Source: CAYOXX01 sp964408025 (GTDB taxonomy: Bacteria > Acidobacteriota > DATKUA01). From it: a stretch of DNA of 16,861 nucleotides. The first letter of the stretch is position 1, and each line of letters starts with the position of its first letter. Positions 8,925 to 15,624 of the stretch are shown piece after piece. Where the stretch lies: NCBI GenBank assembly GCA_964408025.1, contig CAYOXX010000074.1, forward strand, positions 1-16,861, in the 5' to 3' direction. The notes below the pieces were generated by a model, which saw only the letters and a list, made by a program, of their open reading frames with translations, was not told the DNA's origin and did no database searches. A program made the position numbers and the translations under genes.

Positions 8925-10319
8925 ATGATAGCAAAAGCAAAATCATATTGGACTAGGAAAAGTAGTTTCATAACTATAAATATGATTGCGGTCCTTTTCT
9001 TGGATTTTGCGGCCGGCTTGTGCGCCCAACCGCTATCTATCGAGGGGAAGGTAGACGAATACCTCTCGCCGTACCTGGAGATGGGCAACTTCAGTGGCTC
9101 GATCCTGATCGCCAGGGGCGACGAGATACTATTCAGTAAGGGATACGGTTATTCGAACATCGAGCAGCAGATCCCAAACTCGCCGGACACGAGATTCCAG
9201 ATCGGATCGCTCGGTAAGCAGTTTGTAGCGGCGGCAATCATGCAGCTGCAAGAGAGAGGTCTTCTGAGCGTCAACAATCCTGTAGCCAGCTTCCTGCCTG
9301 ATTACCGCTACGGAAATGAAGTGACTATTCACCACCTGCTTTGCCACACGTCGGGCCTGCCGATGGATCTGAGCGACAGCGCGGACGCGGGCAACCGTGG
9401 TGAGAGTAGTGGCTCGCATCTTAGAGACAGGTTGAACAATCAACGCCTGTTGTCCGAGCCGGGCAGTCAGTTCCGCTATTCCAACGTCGGCTATCAGCTG
9501 CTTTACCTGATTGTGTACGGGGCATCGGGAACGCACCCTGACCAGTATATTCGCCAGAACATCTTCGAGCCGCTGGGGATGACTAATACCGTTGTGGACA
9601 CGGGAACGGAGATCGAGGCAGCAGCAACGGGTTATTCCATCCAATTTCACGGCCCCAGGGACGTGGCTGAGTTTGTGCCAAGATGGCTTGGCGCAACATA
9701 CAGCACAACCGAAGATCTGTTAGCCTGGGCAAGGGGTGTGGCAGGCGCGAGGATCCTCAGCAGAGAATCCGTCGAGGTTATGCTGACTCCCAACCTGAAC
9801 TCTTACGGGTACGCGTGGTTCATTACGGAGCACGACGGTCAGACTTTGCTCAGTCACGCCGGGAGAATGCCGGGATTCAGTTGCGTCTTGTCGCACTTGA
9901 TTGAGTCCGACATCACCGTCGTAATCCTCGGCAACGTCGTTGATTATCCCAGGACGCGTATCAGGGATGACCTGCTGGCGATTGCCACGGACCGGCCTTA
10001 CGCGATTCCGACGGCGTTTGAGGCGATTTTCATCAACCCGAGGGAGTTCCGCAAGTACGTCGGGAGATACAGAGCGGACGACGGCTCGCAAATCATAATC
10101 GCTAACACGAGTGAGTTCCTAGTTTTGATCTATATTCCGGAAGGGGCAAGTCCCAATTATTCAAACCTACCCAGGTACACATTATACCCGTATGCCGAAC
10201 ACAGATTCTTCTGCAAAGCTTTCGACGGCCAGTTGGAGTTCAGGCAGTTTTTCGACGGCACGGCAGATCTGTTACTTTTTACCTACAATGGCGATCTCTC
10301 GCGCTACAGCCGCCAATAG
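8925..10319 (+). CDS. Secreted beta-lactamase-fold serine hydrolase (class C/esterase-like)
   Basis: This 464-residue exported protein of the beta-lactamase (penicillin-binding, class C-like) superfamily has all three active-site motifs. They are SxxK as SLGK at 95-98 (in FQIGSLGKQFVAAAIMQLQE), YxN as YSN at 185-187, and HAG at 311-313 replacing the KTG triad. HAG/HxG is usual in the esterase and D-aminopeptidase-like branch, so resistance to beta-lactams should not be assumed. The signal peptide covers about residues 1-34, with a long n-region and cleavage near GLCAQ; there is no good lipobox. After about residue 370 a beta-rich C-terminal domain begins (REFRKYVGRYRADDGSQIII), like the DUF3471/lipocalin-like tails of this family. 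Codon use, above all in the first 25 codons, is more A+T-rich than in the neighbours, hinting at later acquisition. Its substrate is unknown; a peptide or ester is most likely. Confidence 0.85.
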   Translation: MIAKAKSYWTRKSSFITINMIAVLFLDFAAGLCAQPLSIEGKVDEYLSPYLEMGNFSGSILIARGDEILFSKGYGYSNIEQQIPNSPDTRFQIGSLGKQFVAAAIMQLQERGLLSVNNPVASFLPDYRYGNEVTIHHLLCHTSGLPMDLSDSADAGNRGESSGSHLRDRLNNQRLLSEPGSQFRYSNVGYQLLYLIVYGASGTHPDQYIRQNIFEPLGMTNTVVDTGTEIEAAATGYSIQFHGPRDVAEFVPRWLGATYSTTEDLLAWARGVAGARILSRESVEVMLTPNLNSYGYAWFITEHDGQTLLSHAGRMPGFSCVLSHLIESDITVVILGNVVDYPRTRIRDDLLAIATDRPYAIPTAFEAIFINPREFRKYVGRYRADDGSQIIIANTSEFLVLIYIPEGASPNYSNLPRYTLYPYAEHRFFCKAFDGQLEFRQFFDGTADLLLFTYNGDLSRYSRQ

Positions 10320-10418
10320 GGGATCGCGCCTCAAATTTCAATGATATAGGGCGTCAAGGAAATATCCGAACGATAAGGCTCCAGAGACACTTGTCAGTAT
10401 AGACATTCTCCTCTTCTA

Positions 10419-11441
10419 CTACCCGCCGGTGATGCGGAATCCTTCAGGCAGCGGATCGTCGGGTTCGAGTACGAACTGGTGGAAGCCCATTATGTTGGCG
10501 GCTCCGCCGACTTCGGTTTGCACTCCTTGAAAATCGCCGACCTTTTCGAACCCTGTGATCCGCCCCCAGAAGGCGGTGTCGATGATGCTCCTATTAGTGA
10601 AGTGCACTTCACGGTCGATGATTCCCCTCTCGAATAGCTGTGCCAGGCGCCCCGAGGTGCCTGTCCCGGTCGGCGAGCGGTCGATCTGGGCGTCGGCGAA
10701 GATGCAGACGTTCCTGGACTCGACGCAGCCCTCGATCTTCACAGCATCCTCGCAGATGATGGTTCCGTAGATGCCGCGTAGCTCGGGCTCCAGCGGGTGG
10801 ACGATCTCCATGTGGTCCATCACCTTGTGCTTGAGTTCAACGCCCAGCTCGACGAGGCGGTCGATCTGCTCCGGCACTACCCGCACACCCAGCCCGGCCG
10901 CATCGGCGTAGACGTAGAAGGCGCCGCCGAAGGCGATGTCGACCGGAATCTCCCCAACCCCGTCAACGTCAACCTCCAGGTTGCTGGCGAAGACGAACGA
11001 CGGCACGTTGTCGAAGCTGACATCTAATGCCCGGCCGTCGCGGACGAGCGCACGGGCCGTAATGCGACCGGCCGGGGCGTCGATCTTGATCTCCATCCGC
11101 TCCGACGTCACCTCGACCAGGCCGATGTCTATTGCCACCTTGGTTACGGCGACGATGCCGTGGCCGCACATGGTCGAGAAGCCCTCGTTGTGCATGAAGA
11201 GCACGCCGAAGTCGCCGTCGTCTGTGGTCGGCGGCGTGATGATGCAGCCGTACATGCCGCTGTGGCCGCGCGGCTCCAGCATCAACAGCTTCCTGATGTG
11301 GTCGTAGCGCTCGACCATCGTTCGCCTCTTCTCCAGGATCGTGTCGCCCTCGATTTGCGGCAGCCCGGAGGTGACGATCCGCAGCGGCTCGCCGGCCGCG
11401 TGCGCGTCGACCGTGGTTAAACATCGCGTGAACCGAATCAC
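10419..11441 (-). CDS. Proline racemase family enzyme, probable trans-3-hydroxy-L-proline dehydratase
   Basis: This cytosolic protein belongs to the proline racemase family (340 residues from the start chosen). Substrate and active-site motifs are clear: VDAHAAGEPLRIV near the N-terminus, RGHSGMYGCI, MCGHGI carrying the first catalytic Cys, and DRSPTGTGTSGRLA. In proline and 4-hydroxyproline epimerases the last motif reads DRSPCGTG with a second catalytic Cys. A Thr there is the mark of trans-3-hydroxy-L-proline dehydratases (EC 4.2.1.77), which make delta1-pyrroline-2-carboxylate. Counting from the upstream GTG 11471, the two residues are Cys102 and Thr268; from GTG 11441 they are Cys92 and Thr258. 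GTG 11441 is preferred because GGGGGGA stands four bases before it and the family N-terminus (IRFTRCLTTVDAH) follows directly. It converges with the serine-hydrolase gene and diverges from the DPP IV gene. Confidence 0.9.
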   Translation of the reverse strand: MIRFTRCLTTVDAHAAGEPLRIVTSGLPQIEGDTILEKRRTMVERYDHIRKLLMLEPRGHSGMYGCIITPPTTDDGDFGVLFMHNEGFSTMCGHGIVAVTKVAIDIGLVEVTSERMEIKIDAPAGRITARALVRDGRALDVSFDNVPSFVFASNLEVDVDGVGEIPVDIAFGGAFYVYADAAGLGVRVVPEQIDRLVELGVELKHKVMDHMEIVHPLEPELRGIYGTIICEDAVKIEGCVESRNVCIFADAQIDRSPTGTGTSGRLAQLFERGIIDREVHFTNRSIIDTAFWGRITGFEKVGDFQGVQTEVGGAANIMGFHQFVLEPDDPLPEGFRITGG

Positions 11442-11445
11442 TTCA

Positions 11446-11452
11446 TCCCCCC
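11446..11452 (-). promoter_or_regulatory. Ribosome binding site of the hydroxyproline dehydratase gene
   Basis: Read on the minus strand, GGGGGGA ends four bases before GTG 11441. It decides for this start over the GTG at 11471, which has no comparable site. Confidence 0.45.
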
Positions 11453-11459
11453 GTTTGAA

Positions 11460-11489
11460 TCCTGCCGGCACTCTACATTTTCCTGCCGG
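11460..11489. repeat. Nine-base direct repeat upstream of the dehydratase gene (possible operator)
   Basis: TCCTGCCGG occurs at 11460-11468 and again at 11481-11489, exactly 21 bases apart, or two helical turns. The first copy extends to the palindrome TGCCGGCA. The pair lies 19-48 bases upstream of the preferred GTG 11441, where a regulator of the dehydratase gene could bind on one face of the DNA. No regulator gene is present in the window. Confidence 0.35.
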
Positions 11490-11559
11490 AGAAGTGAATC
11501 GCTTTGACGCTGTCCGGTCGAGAGCAAGACGCGAGAAGACCGACGAAATTCATTGCCAC

Positions 11560-11575
11560 TTGACAGGATGACAGG
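11560..11575 (+). promoter_or_regulatory. Possible promoter/operator of the DPP IV gene
   Basis: A consensus -35 hexamer TTGACA stands at 11560-11565. It overlaps the first of two tandem TGACAGG units (11561-11567 and 11569-11575). A matching -10 is not clear: CATGTA (11585-11590) has a 19-base spacer and TATGGC (11580-11585) a 14-base one. The tandem heptamer may be a regulator site covering the promoter. Confidence 0.3.
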
Positions 11576-11641
11576 TATTTATGGCATGTATCAGTTGTGG
11601 ATTTCTATGAATCAAGATATCAATCCCTGCGCAATTCCAAT

Positions 11642-11648
11642 AAGGAGA
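11642..11648 (+). promoter_or_regulatory. Ribosome binding site deciding the DPP IV start
   Basis: AAGGAGA lies five bases before ATG 11654, from which a perfect signal peptide is translated. It overrules the in-frame GTG at 11597. Confidence 0.75.
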
Positions 11649-11653
11649 ACATC

Positions 11654-13909
11654 ATGAAGCGCTATATCCCCCTTTCGGCTTTGTTGCTCGTAGTCTTCTT
11701 TGGCTCGCTGTTGTCGGCCCAGCAAGAAGATCCTTCGCTGCTGACACTCGAGCGGATCTTCACCGCGCGCGAATTCTCTTCTGAGAGATTCGGCCCGGCG
11801 CGCTGGCTGGACGACGGCTCCGGCTACACGACCTTGGAATCCCCTGAAGGTGAGGCCGAGGGGACGGATATCGTCAGGTACGATCCCGAGTCCGGCCGCC
11901 GCGAGATACTGGTCCCGTCCGAGCACCTCGTCCCGGCGGGTGAGACAACGCCGCTGGAGATTGAAGACTACGTCTTGTCGGAAAGCGGACGGAAGCTGCT
12001 CGTATTCACCAACACAGCGCGGGTGTGGAGGAGCAACACGCGCGGCGACTACTGGGTCCTCGATCTGGATAGCTGGAACCTGAGCAAGCTCGGCGGCGAC
12101 GCCGAGCCGTCGACGCTGATGTTCGCCAAGTTTTCGCCGGACGGCGGCCGCGTGGCCTACGTCAGGGCGAACAACATCTACGTCGAGCATCTCGAGGACA
12201 ACCGAATCGTCCAGCTTACCGAGGACGGCTCGCAGACGATAATCAACGGCACGTCGGACTGGGTATACGAAGAGGAGTTCGACCTGCGCGACGGCTTCCG
12301 CTGGTCCCCCGACGGCCGGCTCATCGCCTACTGGCAATTCGACTCGGAGGGGGTGCGAACCTTCTACATGATCAACAACACCGATTCCTTCTATCCCCGG
12401 CTGACCGCGATCCCGTATCCGAAGGCCGGCGAGACCAACTCGGCCTGCCGTGTAGGCGTGGTGAGCGCCGACGGCGGCGAAACCGTCTGGATAAACCTCC
12501 CAGGCGATCCCCGCAACCACTACATCGCGCGCATGGAGTGGGCGGCCGGCTCGGAGGAGATCGTCCTGCAGCGACTCAACCGCCTCCAGAACACGAACGA
12601 AGTCATACTCGGCGACGCCGAAAACGGAGAGGCGCGCACGATCCTGACCGAGCGTGACGAGGCCTGGGTCGACGTCGTCGACTACCTGCAGTGGCTGGAA
12701 GGGGGCGGCAGCTTCACCTGGGTGAGCGAGCGCGATGGCTGGCGCCACGTCTATATTGCGTCCAGATCCGGTGAGGAGCTTTGTCTGATCACTCCCGGCG
12801 AGTTCGACGTGATCAGTATCCAGAATATCGATGAGGAGGGTGGCTGGCTCTACTACATCGCCTCGCCCGACAACCCGGGCCAGCGCTACCTCTTCCGCGT
12901 TCCACTCGACGGCAGCGGCGCAGCGGAAAGGCTCACTCAGGCGGACGCGAGCGGCTTCCACCGCTACCGGATATCGCCGCACGCGCGGTGGGCGTTTCAC
13001 ACCTTCTCCGACTTCGATACGCCGCCGGTCACCGAGCTCGTGCGAATGCCCGGACACGATGTGGTGCGGACTCTGGTAGATAACGCCGAGCTGAGGGAAA
13101 GAGTGAACCAACTTGCGCGCCGCCCGGGAGAGTTCTTTCGCGTCGACATCGGCGACGGCGTGGTGCTGGACGGATGGTGCATCAAGCCCCCCGACTTCGA
13201 TCCGCAGCGGCGCTACCCGGTGCTGTTCTACGTCTACGGAGAGCCTTGGGGCCAGACGGTGCAGGATCGCTGGGGCGGAACCGCCTACCTGTGGTACCTG
13301 ATGCTCGCCCAGCGGGGCTACCTGGTGATGAGCGTCGACAACCGCGGCACCCCGGCGCCGCGCGGCCGCGAGTGGAGGAAAGTCGTCTACCGCCAGATCG
13401 GCATCCTCGCCTCAGCTGAGCAGGCCGCGGCGGTGCGGGCCGTCATCGATCGCTGGGATTACGTCGACCCGGAGAGGATAGGCATCTGGGGCTGGAGTGC
13501 CGGAGGCACGATGAGCCTCAACGCCGTCTTCCGCTTCCCGGACCTTTACCGAACCGCCGTAGCGGTGGCTCCCGTCAGCGACCAGCGCTATTACGATACG
13601 ATTTATCAGGAGCGCTACATGGGCCTGCCTAGCGACAACGAGGAGGGCTACCGGGACGGCTCGCCGATCACCTTTGCGCACCGGCTCGAAGGAAATCTGC
13701 TAATCGTACACGGCACTGGGGACGACAATGTCCACTATCAGAACACCGAAGCGCTCATCAACGAGCTAATCAGGCACAACAAGCGCTTCACGATGATGGC
13801 CTACCCCAACCGCTCGCACGGCATATACGAGGGCGAGAACACCACCCGCCACCTCTACGAGCTGCTCACTTGGTACCTGACAGAGAACCTTCCGCCGGGA
13901 GTGAGGTAG
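11654..13909 (+). CDS. Secreted dipeptidyl peptidase IV-type prolyl peptidase (family S9B)
   Basis: This 751-residue exported serine peptidase has a signal peptide at about residues 1-22 (MKRYIPLSALLLVVFFGSLLSAQ), a DPP IV-type beta-propeller (about 90-480) and an alpha/beta-hydrolase domain (about 490-751). The propeller holds the DPP IV signature DWVYEEEF (Glu206-Glu207-Glu208), the acidic pair that binds the free N-terminus of the substrate. The catalytic triad is visible: Ser615 in GWSAGG, Asp690 in HGTGDDNVH and His722 in NRSHGI. Their spacing is close to that of human DPP IV (630/708/740). The nucleophile elbow reads GWSAGG rather than GWSYGG, close to the GWSGGG variant of some Bacteroidetes-type S9 peptidases. 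It should release X-Pro (or X-Ala) dipeptides in the periplasm or outside, feeding imino acids to the neighbouring hydroxyproline/proline genes. Divergent from the dehydratase gene. Confidence 0.94.
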   Translation: MKRYIPLSALLLVVFFGSLLSAQQEDPSLLTLERIFTAREFSSERFGPARWLDDGSGYTTLESPEGEAEGTDIVRYDPESGRREILVPSEHLVPAGETTPLEIEDYVLSESGRKLLVFTNTARVWRSNTRGDYWVLDLDSWNLSKLGGDAEPSTLMFAKFSPDGGRVAYVRANNIYVEHLEDNRIVQLTEDGSQTIINGTSDWVYEEEFDLRDGFRWSPDGRLIAYWQFDSEGVRTFYMINNTDSFYPRLTAIPYPKAGETNSACRVGVVSADGGETVWINLPGDPRNHYIARMEWAAGSEEIVLQRLNRLQNTNEVILGDAENGEARTILTERDEAWVDVVDYLQWLEGGGSFTWVSERDGWRHVYIASRSGEELCLITPGEFDVISIQNIDEEGGWLYYIASPDNPGQRYLFRVPLDGSGAAERLTQADASGFHRYRISPHARWAFHTFSDFDTPPVTELVRMPGHDVVRTLVDNAELRERVNQLARRPGEFFRVDIGDGVVLDGWCIKPPDFDPQRRYPVLFYVYGEPWGQTVQDRWGGTAYLWYLMLAQRGYLVMSVDNRGTPAPRGREWRKVVYRQIGILASAEQAAAVRAVIDRWDYVDPERIGIWGWSAGGTMSLNAVFRFPDLYRTAVAVAPVSDQRYYDTIYQERYMGLPSDNEEGYRDGSPITFAHRLEGNLLIVHGTGDDNVHYQNTEALINELIRHNKRFTMMAYPNRSHGIYEGENTTRHLYELLTWYLTENLPPGVR

Positions 13910-13973
13910 AGCGATTCAAACAGTAGCGGTTTAAGGCTTACGAGAGGCAGAAGGGTCTTACTTATTTCCTTCA

Positions 13974-14061
13974 TTTCGGGAGGGCTGACATTGCTGTCCG
14001 CCACAATCCCCAATATCATGAGGTAGGGAATTGCTGTCCGCGGTGCATAACTCGTTTCGGG
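13974..14061. repeat. Short direct-repeat pair in gene-free A+T-richer spacer
   Basis: ATTGCTGTCCGC occurs exactly twice, at 13990-14001 and 14030-14041, 40 bases apart. It is flanked outside by TTTCGGG at 13974-13980 and 14055-14061. The unit does not code on either strand in a recognisable way. It could be the remnant of a transposon end, a pair of regulator sites or chance. The rest of the spacer 13910-14068 shows only a weak stem (TAAGGC/GTCTTA) without a T-run. Confidence 0.4.
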
Positions 14062-14068
14062 TGTCGCC

Positions 14069-14722
14069 CTAATATTCGATTCTCACTACGATGCCATCCT
14101 CAAAGATGACCCTGAAGCCCTCGTAAATATAGACCATAACTCCGGGCTCAGGCTCTAAGCGGGCATTTGGCAAGCCGGCATAATTTCTGACTTCCTCTTC
14201 CAACATACCGACAGAAACCGTTCTCGTTTCCTCCGCTTCCAACTCTTCTTCGGAGAATGCGAAAGCAGTATGCAGGAATTGATCGACCTCATCTGTCGTT
14301 AATTGGCTGAGGTTCTTTTCGAATATGAAAAAAATCCCCGTTCGCTGATTGGAAGCCGTCCGTATATAAACAATAAACATGTCCCGGCGAAATCTGATGT
14401 TGATAATCTCCGCAACGTCACCTCTGTACGCAAGCTGCGGGCTATACGCTTCATACCATCCTCTATTCTGCCATTGCTGTATGAAGGATTGCGCGTCGCG
14501 ATCCACCATGCCTTCACGACGATAAACAACTCCATCCGACATCACATTTGTCACTTCCATTCTCACAGAAAAGATATTCTTAAAAAATAATACGTCGCAT
14601 TTGAGCCATATGGTTTGACCACTCAGAGTCGAGCGAACATATTGTTGTATATCTTCGGTTTGGTGTACTGTACTGGTAAAACTGATAAAATATGTGAGTA
14701 ACACAACCATGATTTTCATCAT
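14069..14722 (-). CDS. Exported orphan protein with BamE/SmpA-like C-terminal module
   Basis: This 217-residue protein has no family recognised for most of its length. A signal peptide opens it (MMKIMVVLLTYFISFTSTV). The middle part (about 25-150) alternates hydrophobic strands and aromatic residues, for example WYEAYSPQLAYRGDVAE and IINIRFRRDMFIVYIRTA. The last 50 residues (about 167-217) resemble the BamE/SmpA/OmlA fold: VGMLEEEVRNYAGLP, a short gap, then VYIYEGFRVIFEDGIVVRIE. That matches the family's 'eeV...lG.P ... Y.....v.F.dGkVv.i' pattern. An acidic run (EEELEAEETR) precedes this module. ATG 14722, or 14719 as the adjacent Met, is chosen because GAGGAG lies just upstream and a good promoter ends shortly before; an in-frame ATG at 14785 would start inside the promoter. 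Its A+T-rich codons set it apart from all neighbours, suggesting transfer. Confidence 0.7.
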   Translation of the reverse strand: MMKIMVVLLTYFISFTSTVHQTEDIQQYVRSTLSGQTIWLKCDVLFFKNIFSVRMEVTNVMSDGVVYRREGMVDRDAQSFIQQWQNRGWYEAYSPQLAYRGDVAEIINIRFRRDMFIVYIRTASNQRTGIFFIFEKNLSQLTTDEVDQFLHTAFAFSEEELEAEETRTVSVGMLEEEVRNYAGLPNARLEPEPGVMVYIYEGFRVIFEDGIVVRIEY

Positions 14723-14726
14723 TCCA

Positions 14727-14732
14727 CTCCTC
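14727..14732 (-). promoter_or_regulatory. Ribosome binding site of the orphan exported-protein gene
   Basis: Minus-strand GAGGAG lies four bases before ATG 14722 and seven before the adjacent ATG 14719. It rules out the longer frame starting at 14785. Confidence 0.65.
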
Positions 14733-14752
14733 ATTAGTACTCTGTGTTGAAA

Positions 14753-14781
14753 ATGATACTGTTTGTATCTTGCTTTTGCAA
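14753..14781 (-). promoter_or_regulatory. Sigma-70-type promoter of the orphan exported-protein gene
   Basis: Read on the minus strand: -35 TTGCAA (14776-14781), a spacer of exactly 17 bases, and -10 TATCAT (14753-14758, five of six consensus bases). Transcription would begin near 14746 and leave a leader of about 25 bases with the ribosome binding site. Confidence 0.5.
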
Positions 14782-14846
14782 GCACTTTTTTTCAGGCAAC
14801 AACTAGTAAAGTAAAAGCCGATTTCCAAGTCTCCTCATAAAGAGGG

Positions 14847-14874
14847 TTGAATATATTTGCCGTTGTGATATTTT
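14847..14874 (+). promoter_or_regulatory. Possible promoter of recO-ppdK
   Basis: TTGAAT (14847-14852), a 16-base spacer and TATTTT (14869-14874) lie about 40 bases before the recO start, in a sequence that is A+T-rich against high-GC genes. Each hexamer matches consensus at four of six bases. Confidence 0.35.
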
Positions 14875-14914
14875 CCGGTGCGACAACAGACTATGTCAGG
14901 CGAGCCTGGAAGTG

Positions 14915-15577
14915 ATGAGCACGCAGCGGGCACGGGCGTTCTCTTTGCGGTCTTACAACTACGGTGAGGCGGACCGGGTGGTGCTCTTCTTCACCGAGGA
15001 GTTGGGGCTCCTGCGCGGGATCGCCAAGGGTTCGCGCAAGCTGCGCAGCCGCATCGCCGGCGCGCTGGAGCCGCTTACGCTGGTCAAGCTGATGTTCGTC
15101 GAGAAGGCGGGGCGGGAGCTGGCGGTGGTGACCGGCTGCGAGGCGGTGCGCTCGCTGTTCGCAGCCACGGACAGCGTCGAGGTAGCGGGAGCCGCAGGCG
15201 TGATCGTCGAGCTGACGGCGGAGTTCCACCGCGACCGCGATCCCAACCCGGCGCAATTCCGCCTGCTGGAGCTGGCGCAGAAGGCGCTGCTGGCCGGCGT
15301 CGAGCCGGGGCTGGTGATGCACTACGCCGAACTCTTCACGCTGAAGCTGGCCGGCATCCTGCCGCCGGTCTCTACTATAAAGCAGGAAGGGGCGCGGGGG
15401 TTGATGTCGGCGCTGCTGCGCACTAACCTGTTAGAATACTCGTTGCCGAAGGCGGAAGCGGGGGACTTGGATGAACTTGGCCGCTTTCTTCGGAAAAGAG
15501 TTACCGAAGCGCTCGGCAAGCGCTTGAAAGCATATCGTTTCCTGGACGGAATGGAGTCGCCGCAGCGGGCGACCTAA
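14915..15577 (+). CDS. recO: DNA repair protein RecO (zinc-finger-less form)
   Basis: This 220-residue RecO works with RecF and RecR to load RecA onto SSB-coated single-stranded DNA. The N-terminal OB-fold (about 1-80) carries the family pattern SLRSYNYGEADRVVLFFTEE, then LGLLRGIAKGSRKLRSRIAG and ALEPLTLVKLMF. The C-terminal helical domain (about 90-210) includes ELFTLKLAGILPPV at the point where many RecO proteins place a CxxC zinc site. Here the whole protein has a single Cys, so no zinc finger can form. GTG 14912 and ATG 14915 are adjacent in-frame starts; the ATG is taken. The Shine-Dalgarno sequence is weak. The length is slightly below the usual 230-250 residues. ppdK follows after 47 bases on the same strand. 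Confidence 0.9.
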   Translation: MSTQRARAFSLRSYNYGEADRVVLFFTEELGLLRGIAKGSRKLRSRIAGALEPLTLVKLMFVEKAGRELAVVTGCEAVRSLFAATDSVEVAGAAGVIVELTAEFHRDRDPNPAQFRLLELAQKALLAGVEPGLVMHYAELFTLKLAGILPPVSTIKQEGARGLMSALLRTNLLEYSLPKAEAGDLDELGRFLRKRVTEALGKRLKAYRFLDGMESPQRAT

Positions 15578-15624
15578 AGCACCGGCCCGGTGGGAGACGA
15601 TCGTTAGCCCAGAGAGGAGAGTTC

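Noticed and set aside
8925..10319. Calling the serine hydrolase an antibiotic-resistance beta-lactamase
   Set aside because: The third motif is HAG rather than KTG, and an extra C-terminal beta domain is present; both point to the broad esterase/peptidase branch, so no resistance claim is made.
11612..13111. 499-residue minus-strand open frame opposite the DPP IV gene
   Set aside because: The + strand encodes a DPP IV with signal peptide, acidic motif and triad; the antisense product has no recognisable features and no ribosome binding site of note.
13936..13965. Possible terminator after the DPP IV gene (TAAGGC with GTCTTA)
   Set aside because: The stem has six pairs including one G-U, a loop of about 17 bases and no T-run; too weak to call.
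15580..15592. Palindrome CACCGGCCCGGTG between recO and ppdK as a terminator
   Set aside because: No T-run follows and it lies just before a strong ribosome binding site of a same-strand gene. It may be chance in a high-GC spacer.
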